Source of the DNA: an uncultured Prevotella sp.
GTDB lineage: Bacteria; Bacteroidota; Bacteroidia; Bacteroidales; Bacteroidaceae
NCBI GenBank assembly: GCA_900541335.1
Contig: UQJC01000002.1
Span: 62,001 to 126,000 of the forward strand
Reading direction: 5' to 3'
DNA length: 64,000 bases
In this document: positions 17,322 to 24,503 of the stretch, piece after piece
Numbering within the stretch: position 1 is the stretch's first letter
Layout: the number at the start of each line of letters is the position of its first letter
Position numbers and translations under genes: made by a program
Notes under the pieces: model-generated
Database searches by the model: none
Seen by the model: the letters and a program-made list of their open reading frames with translations, nothing else
What the model was told of the DNA's origin: nothing

Positions 17322-17658
17322 GGTCGCGGCATGCCGCGACCCAATAGTTCAAGTAACTTCAACATCGAAAATATTACTGCTGCTAGGAGGCGCGGCATGC
17401 CGCGACCGTACAACAAAAGCAACCCAATAGTTCAAAGAATGCTTGCTGCGAATGAAGCACGGAAGCTAGGGAAGCGAAGAGGAAGTACGGTCGCGGCATG
17501 CCGCGACTCAATAATTCAAGTAATTTTCAACATCGAAATATTACTGCTGCTATGGGTCGCGGCATGCCGCGACCGTACAACAAAAGCAACCCAATAAGCT
17601 AAGGAACTGGCAACTCCGGGAATTATGCTGCTGCTAGGAAGCGCGGCATGCCGCGACC
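17322..17658. repeat. Cluster of five GGTCGCGGCATGCCGCGACC palindromes
   Basis: The 20-bp perfect palindrome occurs intact at 17322-17341 and 17555-17574, with one mismatch at 17489-17508, and truncated on one side at about 17391-17406 and 17641-17658. The copies sit in larger repeats in alternating orientation, with TTACTGCTGCTAGGAGG on one side and CCGTACAACAAAAGC on the other. Short open frames through it are made of repeat and are not taken as genes. Nothing else is seen in 17242-17727. Confidence 0.8.
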
Positions 17659-17727
17659 GTACAACAAAAGCGCCCCCAATAAGCCAAGCCACTCTCAGTA
17701 AAAGTAAATTCCCCTTACCCGCCTTCC

Positions 17728-17871
17728 CTACTTCACGCGGCGATTGAGTTGATTATTAGCCTTTTCAGGGCGCGACTTACCCACGCGCTTACCCGTCGCC
17801 TTTTTGGTACGGTTACGTTTGTCCGCCTTATAGGCAAAGGGATTGGATGATTTTCGAGAACTGTTTCGCAT
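17728..17871 (-). CDS. Small highly basic protein, function unknown
   Basis: 47 aa from the ATG at 17871: starts MRNSSRKSSNPFAYKADK and ends KANNQLNRRVK, with about 15 Arg/Lys and no hydrophobic stretch. I do not recognise a family; the composition suggests an RNA-, ribosome- or DNA-associated protein (inference). Support for a real gene is a TACCTTTGC promoter box 36 nt upstream of this start. A longer frame from 17946 would begin upstream of that box, so the shorter form is preferred. Confidence 0.55.
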   Translation of the reverse strand: MRNSSRKSSNPFAYKADKRNRTKKATGKRVGKSRPEKANNQLNRRVK

Positions 17872-17906
17872 CGGATGAATAACTGTTAGAAAAATCGGAT
17901 AACAGT

Positions 17907-17939
17907 GCAAAGGTACACACAACTTTGTTGAATAAAAAA
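17907..17939 (-). promoter_or_regulatory. Promoter of the small basic protein
   Basis: TACCTTTGC (17915 down to 17907) with TTTT 20 nt upstream. The -33 region overlaps the T-run of the preceding DUF6261 terminator, so the two units are packed end to end. Confidence 0.65.
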
Positions 17940-17963
17940 GGTGCACACTCGCTGAGTGTGCAC
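17932..17963 (-). terminator. Terminator of the DUF6261-like gene
   Basis: GTGCACACTC-agc-GAGTGTGCAC (perfect 10-bp stem) followed on the minus strand by CTTTTTTATT, ~20 nt past the stop codon at 17982. Confidence 0.85.
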
Positions 17964-17981
17964 CCCACAGTTCGTAAGGTC

Positions 17982-18959
17982 TTATTTATTTGCCTTCTGC
18001 TCATTGGCTGGCATCACAGGCGTGATGATACCCGATGAACCTTCTTCTCCCTTGTCCGGATTGGGTTTCGGCTGGTCTGCCGACCCTTCACCCGTACCCT
18101 CTCCCGTTGACGGATTCTTGCCAGGCTCCTGATCGGTTCCGCTACCCTGCGACCCCGTTCCCTGCGAAGCATTGCCACCGGTCTGACCTTGCGACGGCTT
18201 TCCATCCGTACCCGGCTTCTTGTCGCCGCCAGCCTGCTCCTCTTCTTTCTTCTTGGCAGCCTTGCGCGCCACTTCACGCCGACGCATGACATCTTTATAA
18301 TAGACGACAATGGCGTTTAACTTGGCAGAAGCCGCTTCGTAAGGCTCACCCATGACGACTGCCAAGGACTGAGTGACCAGAGCCAAATCTTGATAGGCCA
18401 CATCGACAGCCTCACGCGCATGTTGCAAAGCCTCCTTCACATAAGACACAGAGAAATCACGGCTCAGTTCACACTGCTTCGCTACCTGCTCATTGACCTG
18501 CTTCAACTTGTTGTATAGTTCCATCGCATTGCAAGCCGTCAAAGCGGTTTGACAAGACTCCTCGGCGAGGTCTTGAATCAGGTTGCGGATGTCCGTGGTT
18601 ACCCCCATGACATTATCTATGGTTTCCACTTTGTAAACACTAAAGAAAGCAAGCAATTTGCTAGCCTCAGCAGCTGCCGTACAGCCGCCCATCTCAACAC
18701 CTTGAAGTACGGAAAGCAAAGCACGATACACTTTGTACCGATCGGTACTCAAACGGTTTCGTTCTGCCAAGTTTGGGTCCTTCAACCCACGCTTGTACCA
18801 CTTGTCTTCCACCTTAAAGGCTGCTGCAAAAGCTTCTCTCGTCGTTTTGAACTTTTCGTTCTCTACTTCCATTGCCATGACATAGTCATAACATTCAGTC
18901 ATCATCGATGCATGCATCTGATTGGGCAATCTCACTAATTGAATTTTGCTAATTTCCAT
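17982..18959 (-). CDS. DUF6261-like protein with low-complexity tail
   Basis: 325 aa from the ATG at 18959 (MEISKIQLVRLPNQMH); an in-frame ATG lies 7 codons earlier. The first ~220 residues are mainly helical and resemble the DUF6261 family of Bacteroidetes (LPN-x-x-H near the N-terminus, then alternating charged helices such as DRYKVYRALLSVLQG). Residues ~235-315 are a Gly/Ser/Thr/Pro/Lys/Glu-rich tail of near-repeats (SQGTGSQGSGTDQEPG). No signal peptide or membrane segment is seen. Function unknown. It has a clear terminator and is followed by a small basic protein. An 8-bp inverted repeat (CTGTTTAC / GTAAACAG, 18990-19041) lies in its leader. Confidence 0.65.
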   Translation of the reverse strand: MEISKIQLVRLPNQMHASMMTECYDYVMAMEVENEKFKTTREAFAAAFKVEDKWYKRGLKDPNLAERNRLSTDRYKVYRALLSVLQGVEMGGCTAAAEASKLLAFFSVYKVETIDNVMGVTTDIRNLIQDLAEESCQTALTACNAMELYNKLKQVNEQVAKQCELSRDFSVSYVKEALQHAREAVDVAYQDLALVTQSLAVVMGEPYEAASAKLNAIVVYYKDVMRRREVARKAAKKKEEEQAGGDKKPGTDGKPSQGQTGGNASQGTGSQGSGTDQEPGKNPSTGEGTGEGSADQPKPNPDKGEEGSSGIITPVMPANEQKANK

Positions 18960-18989
18960 AGTCTTATTATTTATCCTCATTTGGTTTCC

Positions 18990-20490
18990 CTGTTTACTGA
19001 CGGAATGAGGTTACCCGCCGACGGCGCACCGCTGTAAACAGGCGTGCAGTTCTGCAAGTCGGTACCGATTACCTATCAATCTTCTACGAACTTCCTATAT
19101 ACTCTGAACCCGTGAGGAGGGAACGTCTTTCTTCATGGTAGATTCCTCAATGGGCGTGTTGACTACATCTTTCGCTTCACACTATACGGGGCAAGATGCC
19201 GACAGAGAACTAATCACTAACCGACAATACCTGGCAACAACTCGCTGTAACTCTCCGCGCGAACTCACTATCTCTCTGCCGACGATAAAGAGTCATTCTC
19301 TACCGATTAAACTTCTTTCTCGGAACTGAAATGCCCTACTCGACGCATCAGATAGCCTATCCTCTACCTCAAAAAACTTGCTGACAACACGCAGAAACCC
19401 ATTTAGGGAGCTAAAAGCATTTCTGACAACACGCAGAAACCCATTTAGGAAGCTAAAAGCATTTCTGACAACACGCAGAAACCCATTTGGGGAGCTAAAA
19501 GCATTTCTGACAACACGCAGAAACCCATTTAGAGAGCTAAAAGCATTTCTGACAATGCGCAGAAACCCATTTAGGGAGCTAAAAGCATTTCTGACAATGC
19601 GCAGAAACCCATTTGGGGCGAAGTCCACCCTTCCTACCGTTTGCGCAAAAGAATCATCGGACGAGGTCAGGTTAAACCCCAAAATCGTATTTCTTCTGCC
19701 ACTCACGGGTACACGTCAAGACGAAACTGGAAAGCAGTTTGCAAACAAGCAAAGACTTGAACTGCTCTGATAAGGTACAGTTGCGCCCCTCAGTCATTAC
19801 CCGACGGTAAAGAAGACGGTGCCGGCAGAACCGGACGGCTTCGGAGAGCTACAATGTGTGATGGAAATATGTATGCTTCGCGCCTATTTTCGGTGTGGGC
19901 ATGTTCTGAAACAAACTCTCAGAGAAGAAATCGGACGGAAGCCAATCAGTCAACGATGCGGATGCATCCGCTCAAAATAGTTTATTCAGCCGCTAGATGG
20001 TTGAAGGTAAAAGTGTTGACTTGTTCCACTGAACGGTGCAAAGGAAAAAAGAAAATCTGAAACAGCAAAATATAATTGACATCTTTTTTACATATACTTG
20101 CTATAATAGTTCTCTATCAAGCAATAAACACGCCATAAAAATAGGTTCACTTTTGTCAGAAGTGAAACAAAACAAACAAACCGTTCGTTTGGAAGAAAAA
20201 TCTGCAAAGATAGGATTTATCCCAGGGAAATAAAGTCTTTGAATAGCCAAACCACCTTCATTTCCGCAGGGAATAAGCTTTTCCACCCCTTTTCGAAGCA
20301 GTTTTCCCAATTGCAACTCCCGCAACCCTACGCCCACACTTGCTTGCTGCTACCTTCGCTAAAGCCTTCCCGCGATTCGCCTCACCCCTTCCCGCCCCAT
20401 GCCCCCTCTTCTCCACCTTCCGACCGAACGATTTGGCACCAAACAGAACACAAAACCTGCCATGAAACACCCTTCCAAATCTTTAATTAA
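18990..20490. other. 1.5-kb gene-poor region
   Basis: Between the DUF6261-like gene and the permease I see no supportable gene. Contents are the DUF6261 leader inverted repeat, a 42-bp tandem array (19381-19632) and otherwise non-repetitive sequence with no RNA signature that I recognise. Open frames here either traverse the tandem array or are short and unsupported. Confidence 0.6.
19381..19632. repeat. 42-bp tandem repeat, about 5.7 copies
   Basis: Units start with CTGACAACACGCAGAAACCC and continue ATTTAGGGAGCTAAAAGCATTT. Copies start at 19381, 19423, 19465, 19507, 19549 and 19591 (last incomplete). They differ at few positions: the last two carry CAATGCG for CAACACG. Each junction forms TTTCTG-N8-CAGAAA, a 6-bp hairpin. 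Because 42 is a multiple of three, artefactual repetitive frames appear on both strands. Confidence 0.9.
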
Positions 20491-20493
20491 AGT

Positions 20494-20524
20494 TTTGCTA
20501 TTCAGAAAGGAATGTCTACTTTCG
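20494..20524 (+). promoter_or_regulatory. Permease promoter (TTTG-N19-TACTTTCG)
   Basis: TTTG at 20494-20497 and TACTTTCG at 20517-20524, 19 nt apart; 28 nt before the permease ATG. Confidence 0.75.
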
Positions 20525-20552
20525 CCACGCTAACTTTACAATCAATGAAACC

Positions 20553-22448
20553 ATGGAAATAATCAATCAACTGGCGGAGTTTTTGGCTTCGCCCACAGGG
20601 CAGGTAGCCATCGTTGTCACCGTCTTTGCCCTTACCATCGTTGCCTTCATTGCCGACAAGGTGCGTTCGGACATTGTCGCACTCAGTTCACTGGCTTTAT
20701 TGCTGGTTACGAATGTGCTCACTCCCTCGGAGGCCCTGGCGGGCTTCTCTAACTCGGCTGTCGTCATGATGATTGGTCTCTTCATTGTGGGTGGCGCCGT
20801 TTTCCAAACGGGATTGGCCAAAATCATTTCGGGTCGCTTGCTAAAATTGGCTGGTACGAGCGAAGTGAAGCTCTTCTTCCTCGTGATGCTCGTTACTTCG
20901 GTTGTCGCAGCCTTCGTAAGCAACACGGGCACCGTAGCCCTCTTGCTCCCCATCATTCTTGCCATGGCCAAGAGTGCCGGAACCAGCCCGAGCAAACTGA
21001 TGATGCCTCTGGCCTTTGCCAGTTCGATGGGTGGCATCCTGACGCTCATCGGTACACCGCCCAACTTGATTGTGGACGGCTATTTGCGCGACAACAACAA
21101 GTCTGGCTTCGCGTTTTTCGACTTCCTGCCCATCGGTCTCATCTGTCTGGGGGTCGGTTTGCTTCTGCTCTACCCGCTTTGCCGCTTCTTCCTTTCGAAA
21201 AAGACGAAGGACAATGTGGAACCGGGCGAGGAAGATTCGCTGGCATCCCTGCTCCACGAGTATCACATCCATGACTTGGTGTTCCGACTCCAGGCCAAGG
21301 AGGGAACCAGTGCCCTTGAAGGGCGCACGGTCGGCGAATTGGACATTCGCCGAACTTACGGGGTGACGATTTTGGAAATTCGCCGCGCCAATCGGTCGCT
21401 CTTTAGCCCGAACATTCAGGAGACGGTGAATATTGAAACGCTCTTCCAAACGGGCGATACGCTCTACATCCTGGGCGAACGCGACAAGGTCAATGCCTTT
21501 GCAGAGGCTTACAGTCTCGCGGTCTTTGAGGACGAAGAACGCGACGGTAAGGGCAAACTCGACTTCTATGAGATTGGTTTGGCTGAGGTTTTGATTTCTC
21601 CCGACTCGGCGATGATTAACCGAACGCTGCGCAATGCGAATTTCAAAGAACGCTTCGGAGTCAATGTGCTTGCCGTCAAGCGACAAGGAAAATATATGTT
21701 CCATCACTTCCTGGACACGGAGATTAAGAACGGTGACATGTTCCTCGTGCACGGTGAGTGGAAGGGCATTGAAAGCATGGCCAAGAAGAACCGCGAATGG
21801 ATTGTCATCGGTTCGCCGACCAAAGATGCCGAGAGTGTGGCACTCGACCACAAGGCACCCTTGGCAGCGTTTATTATGGTGGCGATGGTGCTCTGCATGG
21901 TCTTTGCCGACCAAATTGGCATCAAGCCCGTGGCTACAGTCATCATTGCGGGCCTGCTCATGGTGCTGACGCGCTGTGTGCGCAGCGTCGATGCGGCCTA
22001 CAAAATGATTGGTTGGGAGAGTATCGTGCTGATTGCGGCGATGATGCCGATGTCTACCGCGCTTTCGAAGACGGGCATCTCGGCTTGGATTGCCCATACG
22101 CTGGTCGAGAACCTTCATGTTTACGGTCCGATTGCCGCCATGGCGGGTGTTTACCTGGTCACTTCGGTGCTCTCGACCTTCATCAGCAATTCGGCAACGG
22201 CCATTCTCGTAGCACCCATTGCCTGGGCAGCAGCGGAACAGCTCGGTGTGTCGCCGACTCCCTTCATGATGGCGGCGGCGGTAGCGGCCAGTGCTTGTTT
22301 TGCCACTCCGATTTGTACGCCTCCCAATGCAATGGTGATGAATGCGGGTCATTATAACTTTATGGATTATGTCAAGGTGGGTGTGCCTTTGCAAATCATC
22401 ATGGGCATCGTGGCTATCCTGACGATTCCATTGTTCTTCCCATTCTAA
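20553..22448 (+). CDS. SLC13/DASS-type permease with two RCK-C (TrkA-C) domains
   Basis: 631 aa inner-membrane transporter. The N-terminal half (~10-225) and C-terminal half (~430-631) each hold five or six hydrophobic segments and a paired SNT motif: VSNTGTVALLLP and ISNSATAILVAP, with TLIGTPPNLI and ATPICTPPNAM in the substrate sites. Between them, ~245-420, lie two TrkA-C-like regulatory domains (e.g. EGRTVGELDIRRTYGVTILE). Relatives carry sulfate, di/tricarboxylates or other anions coupled to Na+ or H+; the substrate is not determinable. It is a single-gene unit with its own promoter. Confidence 0.88.
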   Translation: MEIINQLAEFLASPTGQVAIVVTVFALTIVAFIADKVRSDIVALSSLALLLVTNVLTPSEALAGFSNSAVVMMIGLFIVGGAVFQTGLAKIISGRLLKLAGTSEVKLFFLVMLVTSVVAAFVSNTGTVALLLPIILAMAKSAGTSPSKLMMPLAFASSMGGILTLIGTPPNLIVDGYLRDNNKSGFAFFDFLPIGLICLGVGLLLLYPLCRFFLSKKTKDNVEPGEEDSLASLLHEYHIHDLVFRLQAKEGTSALEGRTVGELDIRRTYGVTILEIRRANRSLFSPNIQETVNIETLFQTGDTLYILGERDKVNAFAEAYSLAVFEDEERDGKGKLDFYEIGLAEVLISPDSAMINRTLRNANFKERFGVNVLAVKRQGKYMFHHFLDTEIKNGDMFLVHGEWKGIESMAKKNREWIVIGSPTKDAESVALDHKAPLAAFIMVAMVLCMVFADQIGIKPVATVIIAGLLMVLTRCVRSVDAAYKMIGWESIVLIAAMMPMSTALSKTGISAWIAHTLVENLHVYGPIAAMAGVYLVTSVLSTFISNSATAILVAPIAWAAAEQLGVSPTPFMMAAAVAASACFATPICTPPNAMVMNAGHYNFMDYVKVGVPLQIIMGIVAILTIPLFFPF

Positions 22449-22641
22449 AAGGAGCACATGTATCATAAACGGGAGATACGGAAGCAAGAAACGTCCCTAT
22501 TTCCCGTTTATTCCATGTTTCCCTGTGGGGCAATATTCCCACGGAGCTTTCCCAAAAGCCTTGCCTTCCTCGCTTCTTTCTTGGCTTTCAAGGAAGAAGC
22601 GGTCGAACGGAAGACACGAAAAGAACAGGAAGCAAGGAAAC

Positions 22642-22772
22642 AATAAGATTCCGTGAGTTCTGTGTGTTCCGTGGTTCAACTTTATAAACCACGGAAGAAA
22701 CGGAAAAGACGGAAGGAACGGAAGTAATAAGATTCCGTAAGTTCCGTGTGTTTCGTGGTTCCACTTTAATAA
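22642..22772. repeat. Direct repeat of ~47 bp in intergenic region
   Basis: AATAAGATTCCGTGAGTTCT followed by GTGTGTTCCGTGGTTCAACT at 22642-22689 recurs with few changes at 22726-22772, separated by a purine-rich ACGGAAGAAACGGAAAAGAC stretch that partly complements the repeats. The gap 22449-22951 also has an inverted CTTGGCTTTCAAGG motif near 22583 but no gene that I can support. Confidence 0.65.
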
Positions 22773-22951
22773 CCATCCGAGTAAAACAAAACTATAATAG
22801 TTCGGCTCAGTCTATGACCGAAAGCAAGAGGCAGTGGTGCGCATCGCAAAAGAGCCAGCCGATAAATAGGGGCTCACTGCAACCGCAAAACCTGTCCGCT
22901 TGCCCAATCTCATAGCCAAGCCTTTTAATCACTCTATCAATCTATTTTACA

Positions 22952-23593
22952 ATGAAGAAAATTACTTCACTGTGCATCGCACTCCTCGTGGCACTTACCT
23001 GCGCCACCAAAGTTCAAGCTCAATCCTTTGACTGGGGTATTGTAGCCGGTTTTAACCTCACGAAACTCCACTTGAGCGGTGACGCACGCCACATGTCGGA
23101 ACACACATTCAAGTCTGACAACAAGGCGGGCTGGTATGTAGGTCCGAAAATTGCCTTCAACACGCTCATTGGCGTAGGCGTAGACGCTGCTTTGCAATAC
23201 TCTGAACGCGATCTCGATATCAATGGCGAGAGCGAGAAGTACCGCACGTTTGAAATTCCCATCAACCTCCGTTATAACATCGGACTGGGCAAGACGGCTG
23301 GCATTTACCTCGCCACAGGCCCGCAGTTTGGTTTCGCCTTGCAAAACATGCGCTGGAGTAACCTCGGCAACGGCTCAAACTTTGACCGCAGCAACATGAA
23401 CATGACGTGGAACGTGGGTGCCGGTGTACGTTTGCTCGGCCACCTGGAGCTCGGCGTGGGTTACAACTTTGGTATTGGCAAGACGGGTAAGGCCATCTTC
23501 GAAAACTTGGGTGGCAACGCGGGCGATTCTCGCGACTGGCAGTTGCGCTACCGCACGAACACCTTCCAGGTACAGTTGGCTTACTTGTTCTAA
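22952..23593 (+). CDS. Outer-membrane beta-barrel (porin-like) protein
   Basis: 213 aa. Signal peptide MKKITSLCIALLVALTCATK with cleavage likely after VQAQ. The mature part begins SFDWGIVAGFNLTKLHLSG and alternates polar and hydrophobic residues in short strands with aromatic ends, e.g. VGVDAALQYSERDL, INLRYNIGLG, LELGVGYNFGIGK, finishing with FQVQLAYLF, the terminal aromatic of outer-membrane barrels. It matches the PorT-like OMP_b-brl family of Bacteroidetes. Transport or structural role unknown. Confidence 0.85.
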   Translation: MKKITSLCIALLVALTCATKVQAQSFDWGIVAGFNLTKLHLSGDARHMSEHTFKSDNKAGWYVGPKIAFNTLIGVGVDAALQYSERDLDINGESEKYRTFEIPINLRYNIGLGKTAGIYLATGPQFGFALQNMRWSNLGNGSNFDRSNMNMTWNVGAGVRLLGHLELGVGYNFGIGKTGKAIFENLGGNAGDSRDWQLRYRTNTFQVQLAYLF

Positions 23594-23618
23594 AAACCTC
23601 TCTAAACTCTATCACACT

Positions 23619-23903
23619 ATGCTCAGACTCAATTGTTTTTTCCAAGCCAACGAAGGCCGCTATGACGAGGCTCTTCAGGCAGCCCTGGCATTGACTGCCG
23701 CTTCACTTCAAGACGAAGGCTGTGTAGCTTACGATGTTTTTGAAAGTGCAACCCGTCCCGACGTGTTGTTGATCTGCGAAACGTGGCAAGACGAGGCTTC
23801 GCTCGAAAAGCACATGCAGGCTCCGCACTTTGCCACCTATGTGGGCGTACTCGAAGCTTGCGGACAACTGAAACTGGAGAAGTTCCCTTTCCCCGAGAAG
23901 TAA
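23619..23903 (+). CDS. Antibiotic biosynthesis monooxygenase (ABM)-domain protein
   Basis: 94 aa, single dimeric alpha/beta-barrel ABM domain. Typical features are LNCFFQANEGRYDEALQAAL at the start, QDEGCVAYDVFES in the middle, LLICETWQDEASLEKHMQ and PHFATYVG. Members include small monooxygenases, haem-degrading enzymes and quinol oxygenases; small stand-alone forms often act as detoxifying or signalling enzymes (YgiN-like). The start at 23619 lies 25 nt after the porin-like stop codon, so the two are probably co-transcribed. Confidence 0.85.
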   Translation: MLRLNCFFQANEGRYDEALQAALALTAASLQDEGCVAYDVFESATRPDVLLICETWQDEASLEKHMQAPHFATYVGVLEACGQLKLEKFPFPEK

Positions 23904-24007
23904 AGTCTGTGCGTAAGGTCACACCCAAACTTCGATTCGAATCCCTACTCTACGTGACGGACAAACGCTCGCGCGCATAAAAATGCCTGTCACGCAGGAC
24001 ATACTAT

Positions 24008-24060
24008 GCATTTCGCCCCCTTTCGTTCCTACCAAAGAACAAAAGGGGGCGAAATTTTAT
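24008..24060. terminator. Bidirectional terminator
   Basis: ATTTCGCCCCCTTTCGTTC / GAACAAAAGGGGGCGAAAT around a short loop, followed by TTTTAT. It ends the porin/ABM unit and separates it from the minus-strand small RNA candidate. Confidence 0.85.
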
Positions 24061-24122
24061 ATGAACTCCTCTGCCGCACCTTCCAACGAGGCTTTCTAAG
24101 CGGACAGATAGGGTATAGACAT

Positions 24123-24182
24123 AAAAAAAGGGATACCACTGTATCCCAACCTTGTTAACCTTAAATCTAATACTATGAAAAA
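24123..24182 (-). ncRNA. Candidate small RNA (~60 nt) with own promoter and terminator
   Basis: On the minus strand a full Bacteroidetes promoter (CTTG-N19-TACCTTTG) is followed after ~7 nt by a predicted 5' end near 24182, then the segment TAGATTTAAGGTTAACAAGG, and then a perfect terminator: GGGATAC-AGTG-GTATCCC plus seven T (24147 down to 24123). No start codon with a useful frame is present. The transcript would be ~60 nt. I do not recognise the family with certainty. The gap 23904-24503 holds this unit, a terminator and the miaB promoter. Confidence 0.65.
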
Positions 24183-24188
24183 CACGAT

Positions 24189-24220
24189 GCAAAGGTAGGG
24201 GTTTCCTTGAAAAGGACAAG
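24189..24220 (-). promoter_or_regulatory. Promoter of the candidate small RNA
   Basis: Minus strand CTTG (24220-24217), 19-nt spacer, TACCTTTGC (24197-24189): one of the best consensus matches in the window although no protein gene follows. Confidence 0.75.
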
Positions 24221-24487
24221 TCTCCACGCGTTTTTTTCTTGCAAACCCCTATTTTTTATCAGAATACCTCGCAAAATGCCACGTTACCTTGATAAAACAT
24301 GCTACACAACATACTTTGAAATTTGGTTGAGCAAGTAAGAAGGGCTTTTCACGCGCGGGGAAGGCTGTGCGAAAGTCGGCTGACGAGGTTCCTGCCCGTA
24401 ACCCACACGACTGGGAAGGAAGAAAGATTCTGCACAACCCCCGAATAGCTGTCGCACCAGAAGGACGTGCGTGTGTTTCAATTTCAC

Positions 24488-24496
24488 TACCTTTGC
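24488..24496 (+). promoter_or_regulatory. miaB -7 box (TACCTTTGC)
   Basis: TACCTTTGC ends only 7 nt before the miaB ATG at 24504, so the predicted transcript would have little or no 5' leader. No clear -33 box. Confidence 0.6.
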
Positions 24497-24503
24497 AAGC
24501 AAT

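Noticed and set aside
17331..17597. 88-codon frame through the GC-rich palindrome cluster
   Set aside because: Built almost entirely of repeat sequence, with no promoter and no recognisable protein features.
19381..19632. CRISPR array
   Set aside because: Units are contiguous with no unique spacers, and no cas genes are in the window; it is a plain tandem repeat.
19293..19770. Repetitive proteins encoded by the tandem array (both strands)
   Set aside because: Frames stay open only because 42 is a multiple of three; no start signals or promoter, and flanking residues are random.
20076..20107. TTGACA...TATAAT sigma-70-like promoter
   Set aside because: Spacing is 20 nt, the E. coli-type consensus is not used by Bacteroidetes, and no gene follows.
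20841..22487. A 548-codon open frame on the minus strand opposite the SLC13 permease
   Set aside because: It lies wholly antisense to a protein with clear transporter motifs, has a His/Arg-rich composition of no known family and no promoter; it reflects codon bias of the real gene.
23904..24000. tRNA-like stretch (TTCGATTCGAATCCC)
   Set aside because: The T-arm-like string is not followed by an acceptor stem or CCA, and no D- or anticodon arm can be drawn.
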